Positions 22,057 through 33,959 of a stretch of 64,000 bases of DNA are shown here, piece by piece (the first letter of the stretch is position 1; every line of letters starts with the position of its first letter). The stretch lies in the NCBI GenBank assembly GCA_030998225.1, contig JAPYXD010000308.1, positions 816,001-880,000 of the forward strand, written 5' to 3'. The notes beneath the pieces were generated by a model, which was not told the origin of the DNA, did not search any database, and saw only the letters and a list, made by a program, of their open reading frames with translations. Made by a program: the position numbers and the translations under genes. The DNA comes from Diplolepis rosae. Lineage: Eukaryota > Arthropoda > Insecta > Hymenoptera > Diplolepididae.

Positions 22057-23097
22057 CAATTATTTAAAGTATTGCCCATCTGAAGCTATGACTTTTTCCC
22101 ATCTTTCTGGCAATTTGTGGATTCCATTCCAAAAGAAGTGCGCTGGCTTGGCGGCATAGAATGAATCAAGCCAATTTTTGATACCCTGTTCTGATGTGAA
22201 CCGTATTCCAGTGAGGGCGTTCTGCATCGACCGGAACAAATGGTAGTCAGAAAGGGCAAGGTCTGGGCTATAAGGCGGGTGGGGTAAAACTTCCCATCCA
22301 CTGTTTTCCAAATAGTTCTTAACCGGAATAGCAACATGGGGCCGAGCGTTGTCATGATGAATAATTATAGCCTCGTGTCTGGTAGCATATTCCGGGCGTT
22401 TTTCGGCTATTGCTCTCTTCAAAAGGATTAATTGTGTTCGATAGCATTCTCCATTGATGGTTTCACCTGGTTTCAGCAGCTCATAATACAGCACACCCTT
22501 CTGATTCCATCAAATACAGAGCAATACCTTCGCGCCATGGATATTCGGCTTTGGCGTTGATTTGGCTGGTTGGCAAGGTTTCACATATGACTTTTTGCGC
22601 TTGGGGTTGTCGTAATGGATCCATTTTTCATCACTAGTAACAATCCGATGCAAAAATGACTTCTTTTTGTGGCGTTCCAGCAGCATTTCGGACATGCAAA
22701 ACCGCCTTTCAACCTCTCTTGGCTTGAGTTCATCTAGAACTCAATTTCCTTGATTTTGAATGTATCTGGCTGCTTTTAAACGTTTTGAAATGGCTGCTTG
22801 AGTGACTCCCAAAGATTCTGCGAGTTCTTCTTGTGTTTGGCAACAATCTTCATCGAGTAATGCTTCCAGTTCTTCATCTTCAAACTTTTTTGGCTGCCCA
22901 GAACGTTCTTCGTCTTCCAAGCCAAAATCACCACTTTTAAATCGTGCAAACCACTATTGGCACGTTCGCTCAGCTAGAGCATGTTCACCATTAACTTCCA
23001 CCAAAATACGATGACTTTCGGTAGCAGATTTCTTCATATTAAAGTAATGAAGAAGAACTCCCCGCCAAAACACTTTTTCAGGCACAAAGTTCGACAT
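22057..23097 (-). pseudogene. mariner (mellifera-type) transposase, full length but with three stops
   Basis: On the minus strand an ATG at 23095-23097 opens MSNFVPEKVFWRGVLLHYF; the frame then runs 347 codons to SDGQYFK and a stop at 22057, the normal mariner length with no frameshift. The helix-turn-helix region, VTSDEKWIHYDN (first catalytic Asp), AIIIHHDNARPHVA (second) and PPYSPDLALSDYHLF (third) are all present, so the DD34D triad is intact. Three in-frame stops disable it: after ERTCQ, in GN-VLDEL, and in LCI-WNQKG. The last two fall where relatives have Trp. No terminal repeats could be recognised; the left side abuts a hairpin repeat. Confidence 0.9.
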
Positions 23098-23339
23098 ATT
23101 TGAGTGAAAACAAATTATTGTTGTTAACGCTTCAAATGAATGACATATAATGAAAAAGACGCACAATGACAGTAGCTTTCCAGCGCATGTTCGGAATATT
23201 GGAACGATGGAATAATAATCAAGTTACGCCATCTCTTAGCAAACCGCACGAATTAAGTTATAGATCCAATATTTCTGAACCAACGAGTAGTTGTTATTAC
23301 TTCTCCTCCGTTTCCTCCGTGTATGTACAAGAAAAGAAA

Positions 23340-23550
23340 AGATATCTGAAAAATTCAAAAAGGGTTTTGAACAGTAAAGTGGTACTTTCAGATGCCGTAA
23401 CGAGTTTTTAGAAAAAATGATTTCGCGATGTAGTTTAACTCCGAATATAGCAAAAAACCGTGTTTTTTGCACTTGTAGGTTAAGATGTCTTGAAAACCTG
23501 ATGTGATGGAGAAATTCTGAGGTCGGATTCGGATTCAGCACACCAAAAAC
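23340..23550. repeat. Inverted copy of the 19620-19990 repeat
   Basis: AATTCAAAAAGGGTTTTGAA, then CGTAACGAGTTTTTAG and GAACCTGATGTGATGG-like words match the reverse complement of 19620-19990. The family is dispersed on both sides of the mariner cluster. 23551-23875 shows no gene. Confidence 0.65.
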
Positions 23551-23875
23551 CTTCGGAAAAGTACAGCAGGAATATCGACATAAAAGTTTATCACGAAATC
23601 ATTTCAATATAAAAAATGTATGTATGTCGGAAATCATGACACGTTATTACAAGTTTGAGGTTTCATTGAATGGCACATCACTTGTAGTTGAGTATGTATT
23701 TGTAGAGAGTTCCTCAGAATCAAATTTTTTAAGTAAACTAAAATTTCATAAATCTCAGTAAAAAATTTGTATACAGGACATATTTCTTGATATTTATTTT
23801 GAATTAGAAACAATAAATTTTATGTTTATTTATATTTAATTATAGATAGGACTTCCCTTGATTAAAGAATTTTTT

Positions 23876-24040
23876 GTAATTATCCCCTTGGCCTACACGA
23901 TATCTGCCAATTGCGGGAGCTATAGTAAAATGGCTTTCGCTTATGGCATTAATTCTTTACCACGAGTCAGACTCGTGGTTTTCGCTTATGCCACAAATTC
24001 GTTACCACGAGTCAGACTCGTGGTTATAGGTCAAAGGGTT
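23876..24040. repeat. Twin palindrome repeat ACCACGAGTC-A-GACTCGTGGT
   Basis: Two copies, about 51 bp apart, of the near-perfect palindrome ACCACGAGTCAGACTCGTGG, each followed by TTTCGCTTATGCC-like or TATAGGTC sequence. The right end reads GGTCAAAGGGTTG, like the subterminal part of TTAA-type MITEs. The ends are not resolved. Confidence 0.55.
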
Positions 24041-24186
24041 GAAAAAATGGAATTATATTTAGAGAATAATTCTGCAAATTCATTAGGAAATAATTTTATG
24101 AATTACATACATTTTTAGAATATGTTGTTGCTAAAACAAATTTTACAGCTAAAAAAATGGTTACTTTAATAGCTACACTAATTTAA

Positions 24187-24587
24187 CCCTCCGATACCCA
24201 CCTTGAAAATTATTACACGAATACCAAGCCCAAGAGGATTTCCCCTGCGCGTTAGAACATCTGCAGTGTTGCCAAATGTTGCGACTACTTGGCTGAACGT
24301 GTAACATCAAAATGTGGCAACACCGCACTCAAGAACTCAAGCTATTTTCATCGTGCAAAAGCCAACCTATGGAGGGTTTCCTCCAGAATTCACGTCACCT
24401 TTGATTTTTAGAATTAATTATTAAATAAGTATTCTACTTGAACATTTTTTATTGCTACAAAAAACTTCAGGAATAATTCGTGGAAAGGTATTCAAACAGA
24501 CCAGACTATGTGAAGCGTAAATTAGAAGTTATTTCGAAAAAAATTGACCCCACTTGGGGAATCCCCCATATGTTTGGTATCGGAGGG
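24187..24587. mobile_element. piggyBac-type MITE, CCCTCCGATACC ends, TTAA target
   Basis: The ends CCCTCCGATACC and GGTATCGGAGGG are perfect inverses flanked by TTAA (24183-24186, 24588-24591). CCC at the end plus TTAA duplication is the piggyBac signature. 401 bp, no transposase. 24592-25205 is AT-rich intron with ACACGGGAAAAA-type remnants near 24855 and a long T-rich tract at 25105-25140. Confidence 0.9.
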
Positions 24588-25205
24588 TTAACTGTTGACT
24601 ACGTATTGGAGTCACTACTAACTCGAAATCTATTTATAATAAATACAGTATTATGAGTGCCATGGATATTTCTGGATTTTATTTTAATTTATATTGATCG
24701 ATGCTTTATAAAGAATTTAGCTATAAAACATAAAATTTTGCTTAGTAAAGTCAAATTTCCAGTCTTTTATAGCACGCTACTTTAACGCTACCATAAACTG
24801 TAATTACGACTGGGCCATTTTTAGTTACATTTTTGAGCTAAACCGTGATATATTTTTTCCCGTGTACTTCCCTATAAGACATTCATTCCTGAATGTTCAA
24901 ACCTTATAATATAATAATTATCCGTTTTTTTTATGATCTGTTAGTTATAATTGGCTTTAGGGTCCAGAAATAATCCTCTTTAATATAAAGTGTAAGAATA
25001 GTATGGAATTTTCAATCCACTTTTATTTGAATAACAGATTAAAATCCTCTCTCTGTAAAGTTTATTTTTTCCATAAAGAACAAAATTTGCTATATTCTAT
25101 TTATTTATTTTTTTTTTTATTTTTTTTTATTTTTTTTTTTAAATATTAACTTTGTACGAATTACAATTTTGCTCAATTTTAGATAGTTTTGTTATCTTTT
25201 GGCAG

Positions 25206-26009
25206 GATTACTCCAAGTCGTTATTCCGCAAAATTAGGACCCGGAAGAGTTTTAGTCAGTTTCGGAGAAAAGGTGACATCCTGGAAGATTGAAAAGCATT
25301 TTCAAATTACCATAAAGCAAGCGGAGGATATCCAGGTTCCAAGCGATGCAAGATACATGTTCGATGTAATCACTGATGCAGCCATTCAACGAGCAATTGC
25401 ATACATGAAATTAGGGAAAGAACTGTGCAAAAAGTGGAACAAAATACAAGAAGATAAGTTAGTATGCACATCGGATGTGAGAACTGTTTTCCAAACAAAT
25501 TTTGTAACCTGGGGTCGAGTTCGCTGCGATATGCAGGGGAAACTCAATAAAGTCTCTACAGAATTAGAAGGTATACATACCTATCATGATCTGATAGAAG
25601 GTGTTAGAATTAAGTCGAGCATCGTGCCAGTGGATCTGAGTAACGTCCAGGAATTTTCGGTTTTTCCGGGTCAAATTATAGCAGTTGAAGGAAAAAATGT
25701 AACGGGAAACCTTCTTGAAGCGAAAAATATTTTTTCCAGTGGATACCCACCAGCTTCAGACGCTTTTGTATTGAAAAATGATATTTATATAACAGTTGCG
25801 GCTGGGCCGTTTACGACAATCAACGATTTAAATTACGATCCTCTAATAAACCTTCTAGAACGAATAAAGGAGGAAGAACCTCATGTTTTGATACTAATTG
25901 GACCTTTTGTTGAGTACAGCCATCCACAAATTACGGGTGTGCTCAATCGTATCAGTTACCAGGACTTGTTCGAGAAAACAATTCGCACTGTTATGGAAAG
26001 CTTGAAAGG
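25206..26009 (+). CDS. POLA2: DNA polymerase alpha subunit B, OB fold and phosphoesterase exon
   Basis: This 804-nt exon is the core of POLA2, the non-catalytic B subunit that ties primase to the polymerase alpha catalytic subunit at nuclear replication origins and lagging strands. Acceptor TTATCTTTTGGCAG is at 25192-25205; the donor GTGAGT starts at 26010. It encodes ITPSRYSAKLGPGRVLVSFG (the conserved lead-in to the OB domain), then WGRVRCDMQGKLN, VPVDLSNVQEFSVFPGQIIA (typical OB-fold segment), and AAGPFTTINDLNYDPL followed by VLILIGPFVEYSHPQI of the calcineurin-like fold. In this family that fold has lost phosphoesterase metal ligands, as here, where GPFVEYSH replaces the usual GDxxD/GNH residues. 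It ends GG, joining in phase to the exon at 33960. An open frame extends upstream of 25206, but splice phase and family alignment favour 25206. Confidence 0.95.
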
Positions 26010-26036
26010 GTGAGTGAATAAATTTAAGTGTTTTAA

Positions 26037-27353
26037 CCCGTTTCCGCCGAAAACCCCACTCGCGGTACATCGGACTTCGGGAGCTCATAACTAATGCTGT
26101 AGGCTTAAAAAAAAATTCAGAGAGACATATTTTTAAAGTTCAAGACCTGCCCTTCTTCATAGCGAACTCAAAATTGCTTCGACATATCATTAATTATGAA
26201 AAAATGGTGGTAAAACAAAAAAAAGCACGATTTTTCCACTCTCTTTTTTTCAAAAACTTAGTTTTCAAGAGCTTTCCTGTCATCAATCCACTTGGAACCT
26301 TTCCAATCGGTGGAATAAATGTCTGAAATTTAAGAATCCTTGGTTCAAAGTTCGATTTTAGGCCTTGGTATTTTCAAAATGGCGCCCTAACCGCAAAATT
26401 TTTGCAAATGCATTCATGATTTTTTTAATCGAAAACTATGAGCTTTCGGAGAAAACACCAAGAGTGAAAAATTTCTTAAAATTAGTCAAAGAATGCACTC
26501 AAATTTTTCCAACTGCTGTCCGAAAATTTTTGTAAATGGTTAATTTTTTCAAAATCCAAAAAATTTTCAAAGTGCTTCCAAAAAAAAAAAAAATAAAAAA
26601 AACAGAAAATTACTGAATTCTAATGAAAAAAACGAAAAAGACTATCTATATTCGTCGACCTTCACGATGGTGATAGTTGGCAACATAAACTTTGTTTACG
26701 GCAGACAGACGATAGGAGCATTTTGATAATAGTATTTTGAAATTTGAAATTTTTTTTGGCAGCAATAAACTCAAAACGAAAACTGGAAAGCGTAAAATGT
26801 TTTACGAATTAGCCAAAGAATTTTTGCATTTTTTAAAAATTAAGCATATACAAAAATTAAAAATTTTCTCGACAGCAGTTGGAAAAATTTAAGTGCATTC
26901 TTCGACTAATTTTAAGAACTTTTTCACTCTTGGTGTTTTCTCCGAAAGTTCATAGTTTTCGATTAAAAAAATCATGAGTGTATTTGTAAAAATTTTGCGG
27001 TTAGGGCGCCATTTTGAAAATACCAAGGCCTAAAATCGAACTTTGAACCATGGATTCTTAAAGTTCAGACATTTATTCCACCGATTGCAAAGGTTCCAGG
27101 TTGATTGCTGACAGGAAAGCTCTTGAAAATTCAGTTTTTGAAAAAAAAAGAGTGGAAAAATCATGCTTTTTTTGTTTAAACAACATTTTTTCATAATTAA
27201 TGATATTTCGAAGCAATTTTGAGTTTTTTATGGAGAAGGGCAGGTCTTAAACTTTAAAAATATGTCTCTCTGAATTTTTTTTTAAGCCTACAGCATTAGT
27301 TATGAGCTCCCGAAGACCGATGTACCGCGAGTGGTGTTTTCGGCGGAAACGGG
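26037..27353. mobile_element. 1.3-kb foldback with piggyBac-type ends and TTAA target
   Basis: CCCGTTTCCGCCG...CGGCGGAAACGGG flanked by TTAA on both sides (26033-26036, 27354-27357). The arms of about 500 bp (26037 to ~26540, ~26870 to 27353) are nearly perfect inverses; the centre of about 330 bp is unpaired. No transposase. It begins only 27 bp after the exon end at 26009. Confidence 0.92.
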
Positions 27354-27371
27354 TTAAAGTCATATTTTCAA

Positions 27372-27671
27372 GATATTTAATATTAAAAAAGTCATACAAA
27401 TTTTAGGGGTTTCAAGCTTCCACATTTTTGTGTCCAAAAATTTTTAAAAAATCTGAAAATTAGGGAAATAACGGAGAAAATGGAAACGGAAATATATACA
27501 TTATTTTTGGATGATTAAAAACAAGATTTCGATTTCCGTTTGAATCTACCTCACATTTTCTCAAATTTGTATATAATAATTTTAACTATTTTACACATAA
27601 ACATATAGGAAATGAACTAATTTGTTAACATGAAGTAGCTAATTTCTTAAGTATCACATACCCTTAAACAG
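27372..27671. mobile_element. Diverged copy of the GGGCATGTGATACTT TTAA element
   Basis: TTTTTGTGTCCAAAA, TTAGGGAAATAACGGAGAAAATGG and the right end AAGTATCACATACCCTTAA correspond to the cleaner copy at 39895-40244. 27672-28299 has no recognised gene; a (TA)n tract is at 28279-28299. Confidence 0.6.
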
Positions 27672-28299
27672 AAATAAGAGATCGGTCGTTGCCAAAATCA
27701 TCTAAAATTTGAAGTATAGGAATTTTTAAAAAATATATGATTTTCAAAAGCAACTTAAATAATTTTTTAAGAATTTAAACCCAAATATAGTACATGAATA
27801 CTAGTTTGAGAACCCAAAAAAATTTTTTATAGTCGTAATAAATTTCTTAAATAATTTTTTTTTTTATTTCCATTTTCTGTTAATATAAGCAGACTTGCGG
27901 AAGTCTAAAAGTTTTTGAATTTCTACAAATGCATTGATATATCAGTGATAGTAATATCGGCGGCCCAGAATAATTTTTTTCCCGACTCTGCTTCGCAATA
28001 TTCTGCGGGTAATTTCGTATTTTCAACCCATAGTATTCAACTTGCCACCACGCTGTATGAGATTTTCTTCAATTATCGGCGTTTTCCTTTTGTAATGGCG
28101 GGGCATGATGTTGAAAAAAGACTTATCATTAACTTGAACGCACTTTGACGTTACGCGGACGCGTGACTATTTTACCTCACCAGTTGCTTGGTTATTTAAC
28201 CCCACAAACTCGTTTTCGCGAAAGCCACCTGATCCGAAAATAAATGTAAATATCGGAAAATAATTTCAATATTCGAGTATACATATATATATATATATA

Positions 28300-29566
28300 T
28301 TAGATGTACAACTGTGCTTCCGCCGTTGTTCGATAGATGACTGCAGCGGTAAGTGCCTGTTGAAATAGGCAGATCAGAAATGTCACACAGTAAGCTTGGA
28401 CATCTGCGTGGTTGGGTCCGTAACATACGTTACGTAACTTACATGGTTTTCGACACGTCGATAACTATGTATTTTACGTCTTGAGTTTTTGACGTCACGT
28501 ATTTTACATGTCCAAAACTATATGGCATGAGAGCGCCATTTGAATGAATTTTATTCGAGAAGTTAAAATAATTCATGATTAAATACATTCAAAATTGTTC
28601 TCCAATTGAAAACTAGAGGCTTTTTTTGTAAACATATTATTATTTCTATTCAAATTCTGTAAACGTTTAATTATCAAATGGGAGTTATAAAACTTGTTAC
28701 ATGCTATATGAGTACAACTATTCATTATATTTATTTATAAGAACATAATTTGTTCAATTTTTTGCTTCATTAAAATGAACGGACTGAAGGAGTAGATGAG
28801 ATGTCTTTAATTTACGCGAAATAATTTATCATGAAGAGTTTTGTAAAAGAATATATATATATATATATATCGTTAACCGGGGCTATTCTGGTACAAAAAG
28901 AGTTTTTTTCTTGTTTTCGCGATGCGAGACAGAAGAAAAAACACTCTTTTGTGCCAGAATTAGGTTCTTTATTTACACAAAAGCAAGTTTGCGACACGTA
29001 TTCGACGTATGTTATGTCTTGTGTGTAGAGGCTGCTTTCAGTGAAAGAACGTGTCGTGAGTGGTTTCAACGCTTCAGCAGCGGTGATTTTGATGTCGAGA
29101 ACCGGCATGGTGGTGGAAAAGAGGAAATTTCCGAAGATTCCGAATTGGAGGCATTACTTGCTAAAGACTCGTACCAAACGCAGGAAGAATTGTCATAATC
29201 ATGGGGAGTGAGTCAACAAGCCATTTCGAAACGCCTCAGAGCCATAGGAATGATTCAGAAGCAAGGAAATTGGGTTCCGTACGAGTTGAAGCCGAGAGAT
29301 GTTGAACGGCGTTTCTTTGCTTGTGAACAGCTGCTTCAGACAGAATCCTAAGAGGGTTTTTACATCGCATTGTGACCGGTGACAAAAATGGGTCCACTAC
29401 GATAATGCCAAGCGCAGAAAATTATGGGGAATGCCCGGATATGCCTCCATATCGACGACAGACTGAATATTCATGGTGCCAAAGTTATGCTCTGCATTTT
29501 TGCACTTTTTGAAAATAAAGTCTCAAATTTTGGGAAAATACGGTGGAAGCAAAGTTGTACACCTAA
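28300..29566 (+). pseudogene. mariner relic with intact ends, deletion and nested insert
   Basis: The ends TTAGATGTACAACTGTGCTT and GCAAAGTTGTACACCTAA are inverse and lie in TA-rich flanks; the total of 1267 bp is the usual mariner size. Coding starts only near 29025 (AAFSERTCREWFQRF), continues EDSELEALLAKDSYQTQEEL, a stop at 29196, then SQQAISKRLRAIGMIQKQ and FLHRIVTGDK near the first catalytic Asp, after which frameshifts and a deletion remove the rest. The first 80 codons are replaced by about 600 bp of unrelated DNA (28425-29020), which includes a (TA)n tract and a hairpin (GTACAAAAAGAGTTTTTT / AAAAAACACTCTTTTGTGC). Confidence 0.8.
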
Positions 29567-29773
29567 TATATATATATGAGCGCCAAATGGTTATCTTATC
29601 CGCTGGCGATTTAACCCCATCTTACCCTATTCCTAAAGAATCAAAAAGGGCAGCTGAAATGTTGCATATAGATCTTTGGTAGCATAAAAAAATTTTAATA
29701 TGTACACAAAATTTTAAAGGAAAAACTTCGATAAAAAATATCTGAAAATTCTTTGGAATAATAAATTCAAACA

Positions 29774-30080
29774 TACACGGAGAAAAAAATCTGACTATAA
29801 TAGTAAGAACACTAATCATGCTTTTGTAGCAGGTTTCGTTCTTGCTATCCTGGTGAAAAAATCATACATTTTAAGCAGGGACCCCTTCATACTAAAAAAG
29901 TACTAAGTTTCATGCTTTTAGAGCAGTTGTGCCTTGCGAAAATAGTTCGACATTTCATGCTAAAAATGCACGAATTGACGCCAATATTAGTAGAAGCTCA
30001 TAACCATTTCGCACATTAAGTTTGGTGCTTTAATATGAAGAGCTCAGCCTACTATAATAGTTAGATTTTTTCTCCGTGTA
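29774..30080. mobile_element. MITE with ACACGGAGAAAAAA ends
   Basis: TACACGGAGAAAAAAATCTG and the inverse, ending TTTTTTCTCCGTGTA, with extended pairing (CTATAATAGTAAG / CCTACTATAATAG). The core shows no coding sequence. A (GT)n tract follows at 30126-30142. Confidence 0.8.
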
Positions 30081-30125
30081 GCACATAAAAAACTTTAGAA
30101 TACCTAAACTAAAAACGAGAATATG

Positions 30126-30142
30126 GTGTGTGTGTGTGTGTG
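30126..30142. repeat. (GT)n microsatellite
   Basis: About eight uninterrupted GT units. (TA)n tracts of similar size are at 20408-20419, 28279-28299 and 28851-28871. Confidence 0.9.
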
Positions 30143-30261
30143 TTACCTATATATTTTCCATCACTAATGACAAGGACACTCAGAAAAACAATTCTATCAT
30201 ATGATTCCTCTTCTACTGTAATCTGTATTTTGTGATTGTAACTATTAAAAATATTTTTAGA

Positions 30262-30378
30262 CGTCCTTTAAAGACTAGAATCCATAAACATACAAAAGAC
30301 GTTTATAACCTCACGGAAAAATGGACTGCTTTAACCAAACATCCTTCGTACCAAGGCGATAAGTTCATCTTCGATTAA
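30262..30378 (+). other. Orphan exon-like open frame in a POLA2 intron
   Basis: After AATATTTTTAG, which reads as a splice acceptor, 38 codons (RPLKTRIHKHTKDVYNLTEK...FIFD) run to a TAA at 30376. The composition is protein-like and less AT-driven than nearby frames. It is not part of POLA2: the exons at 26009 and 33960 join without it, and the family has no such segment. It could be the last exon of an inserted gene copy or chance. I do not recognise it. Confidence 0.25.
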
Positions 30379-30458
30379 GTACAAATAATTGACAGATCTG
30401 AAAACAACGAAAAAGCGTATGATACTTAAAATGAATCATATAACCATCAATCCTTATG

Positions 30459-31856
30459 TACACGGAGAAAATTTATTTGTTAAATTTTAATCAAGTAGTT
30501 AAGTAAAACGGGGACATAGCGGCTTTTGATTAAAATTTCACCAACAGTTGAGTAAAAAAAAATTTTTTTATCTTTAGTAAACATTGACGATTTTATGAAC
30601 TGAAAGTAGGAGAATTTAAAGAACAGTTGAATAATAAATAATGAAACTGTTAGTCAAATTTCAACCTATAGTTGACTAAAATATGAAATGTAATGGAGTA
30701 TAGAATAATAAAGACATACTAGGATATACTCCACGACACATAAATAAATCGGCTTTGACGCAGTGATAATAAAAAAAATACTTCTTCCAGAATTCACTAC
30801 CTAATCGATTGTTTAGATTCTATACTTACATATAGACGAACAGGATGTCGACTCAGTTTGGGTACAGGGTGATATAAGTTTCAAAGTCTTAAGTATATTA
30901 ATTCTATACGCTTACATAAACATAACTAATACAAGTTAATAATACGCCGCAATGTATAAGATATATCGCTCGCTTCACGCTGACAAGTAAAATTCGAACT
31001 CTCGTTATATACTGACTAGGAGCATGTATCACCGCCTGTGAGAGAATATTAGTGCCGGCCTCAAAATTCCTGTGCCCTAAAGTCTGCCACTGAAGGATCA
31101 AGAATTTCAAATAAAACAGATATAACCTGAAATTTAGTAGTGGGCAACGCAGCTTTCAAAATCATGTGAAAAGGATAAATTGTACTTACGTAGTATTTCG
31201 TAGACCAATTATTGACTTCTCCTATTCGCCTTCGAAACACTATTTTCTTTTCTATTATTACACTTAATACGTGATATCGACGCGTTGATCATGGATCACG
31301 TGGTTCTCAAATCTTGCCAGGCAGAAATGTGCCCGGCATTTTAAGGGCCCTTGCGTATATATGTTGATTACTTATTTAACCTTATTTCTATTTCGATAAT
31401 TTACAACTAATATTTTTTATTAGATATAAATAGCTAATATGGGTTATCACTACATGCATTTTTTTAATATTTCATAAATTCTGAAATATTATATATTGAT
31501 ACGGGGTACTTATGTTTTGCGTTCGATCCTAGGCATAGAGGCGTGCCTGAGGACTCTCGTTTTACTCAACTCTTGAGCAAACTGTGAACAACGGAGTATG
31601 GAGTTTCCACAAATATTCTCCATTTTATGATCCGTTGTAAGTGAAGATTTAAAATTATGCAAATAAAAATCTAGCAGCTTTTTACTTTTTAATTTTTAGT
31701 CAACTGTTTTAGAGTTTACTCAACTGCTCGATTTATCTTTATAATTCTTTTGTGAAAGAATACGCAAAAACATTTTAAGCTTTCACCAAAAGCCACTATG
31801 TCCAAGCTTTTACTCATCTTTTGATTAAATTTTGACAAATAAATTTTCTCCATGTA
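30459..31856. mobile_element. Long ACACGGAG-end element with a nested core
   Basis: TACACGGAGAAAATTTATTTG at the left pairs with CAAATAAATTTTCTCCATGTA at the right. Inside, GGGACATAGCGGCTTTTGAT and, inverted, CAAAAGCCACTATGTCC sit near the ends, words shared with the 44765-45060 copy. The middle (30720-31560) is unrelated inserted DNA. 31857-32420 shows no gene. Confidence 0.7.
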
Positions 31857-32429
31857 GCAAACCAAAGAATGATGATGGAAACTTGCCTGCTTTTATCTCC
31901 CCTTTTTAAATGACAAATTTTAATCTAGCATAAAAATTTGTATCTTTTAGGCCTCTCGCGGTCAGTGGTACATGCACTGTACCATACATTTCTTTAAACA
32001 TTTATAACTTTTAACAAAATTAAGCGATTGTCAATTCATGTGATTGCCCTTGCTGGAAGTAAAGAGATAGAAATTCTATCACTTTTCATCTTCTTCATCT
32101 CACTTTATTATTTGTATATCCACCTATATTTGTTTCTACCTCTTGGCTATCCACCTCTATTTCAATACACTTCTTTTTCAAACTAGGTTTACCATACACA
32201 TCTCTTTCAATCCCTGCCCCTCCTCGTAGTTGGATCTTCTAATCTTCTACATACTGTGTCATTAATTACAAATAATTACTTTTATTTATCAAATAGAAAG
32301 GAGATAGAAAATTACACCGCAAATATATAAGGTATAGACCGCAATAGAGACAATGGTATTCGAAGATTGACATGGATAGCGAAATGTATCTCATGAATAA
32401 CATCGAGATTTTTCACAATTATCTCATTT

Positions 32430-32510
32430 TCTACCTTAGCTCACTAGCGACTAAGCGTTTGGCAATATATCAATGCGTGCGTGGTTAGGGTTCGAATCTT
32501 GGTGCATGCT
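32430..32510 (+). repeat. tRNA-like segment (possible SINE head)
   Basis: TTAGCTCACTAGCGACTAAG looks like a degenerate A box and TAGGGTTCGAATCTTGG a good B box, about 50 bp apart. No full cloverleaf by eye. 32511-33959 contains no convincing gene; 33300-33430 is a purine-rich stretch with GGATAGA/TCTATCC inverted words, and a (TAAG/TAA)n tract lies at 33904-33945 before the POLA2 acceptor. Confidence 0.35.
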
Positions 32511-33959
32511 GATTTTTCAGTGTTATACGCGTTAGCGACAAAGGGCATAGTCGGGTTTCCATGTGAAATCGGCCTTAAAACCAAATCAAATTTCGCATCG
32601 ACCATATGGAAGAAGTTGAGCAGCAGATGATTTTGCCAAATTTTCAGATCATTATCCGACATTTTGAATGAGTAATGGCAGATTTTACAATTTTCGTTTT
32701 TCGCTTTTTTTAGCTAAACTAATCATAGGGAAATTTTGAAAAAAAATCAGGGTTGTTTTTTCCAAAAGAAGATAAATTTGTAAATTTTTGTAGATTTTTG
32801 TATGCATAATCCGTGGTGTAAAAAATAGCGAAAATTTTTGCACGCAATTTTATTCATATTTGATTTGCGCGAGCACTATTTTGAATTATGCTATTCATTA
32901 GTTACCTATCGATAATTGAAACGGAATACCCGCAGATTTTTTCAATATGTGGACGGGGGTAAAAAAAAACCGTCAAAATACGCATTTTTTCAACATCCTA
33001 CTATTAAAGCGCATTTTATAATAATAGTAGACTAATAAAATTTCTTTTTTTATTTGGTAATCAACCTCTAACAGGGTTTACTGCTAAAATTTTTGCAGAA
33101 GTTGCAAAAATGTTGCAAAACAAAGAGAAATGAATTTCACCTGTATATTCGAAAATATTTAATAATACGAAAAGATAATTTTCGCAACACTCTTTCGACT
33201 TGCGAATAATCATAATCAACCATTTGTTCCGAATGCATGTAAAAATTTCGATTTTTTGCAACAAAAAAAATTCGCAAAATATTTTTACCAGATGCAGGAA
33301 TAGACGAGGGGATATGAAGATACAGATATTACCGGACGTAAGGATGGACTGGAGATAGGAAGAAATAGATCTTCCAGAACAAGAGATAAACTGAGGGATA
33401 GAAAGGGATAGATATTCCTTGGCATAGTAAATATCATTTTGGAGATACAAAGACATAGCTTTCTATACTCATGTTTCTATCTCTTTCTATCCTTTTACTT
33501 TCAGCAGGGTGCAGCACTCACCTTGGGCTCGTGTTGCAAACTTCACACTCATTGGCAATTCCTCGTGTACCCTACTAGTAAAACAAATAGCTATTCTTTC
33601 ATCTCACAATGTCTGTCTTTCACTCAATGGTCTGTCTTACGTCATAAATAATTTCAGTTGCATAGATGACTTCCTAGTGACCAGTTTGCGAGGTTAGAAC
33701 GTGTGGTTTTCCAGGAAACAATAAATGAAAAAGAATTAAATTTTATAATTTTCTGTAAAGAAAAAACCTATTTTTGTTTGTATTACCTACATCATATTAT
33801 ATTACATAAGGAAAATTTACAAAAATCTTCTTCAGCTCCGATGATGCAGCCCAAGGAACTGCGAAGCTTCTTCTTTTTGAAATAATAAATATAGTAATAC
33901 GTATAAGTAAGTAAGTAATAATAATAAGTAATATAGTAAGTATCTTAAATTATTTCCAG

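Noticed and set aside
25189..25205. POLA2 exon starting at 25183 or 25189
   Set aside because: The phase does not fit the preceding exon; the acceptor at 25205 gives the right phase and the conserved sequence.
30262..30378. Additional POLA2 exon
   Set aside because: Exons 26009 and 33960 join in phase and give the expected family sequence across the junction without it.
33061..33456. 131-codon open frame on the minus strand
   Set aside because: Low-complexity AT-rich and purine-rich DNA with no recognisable motif or splice context.
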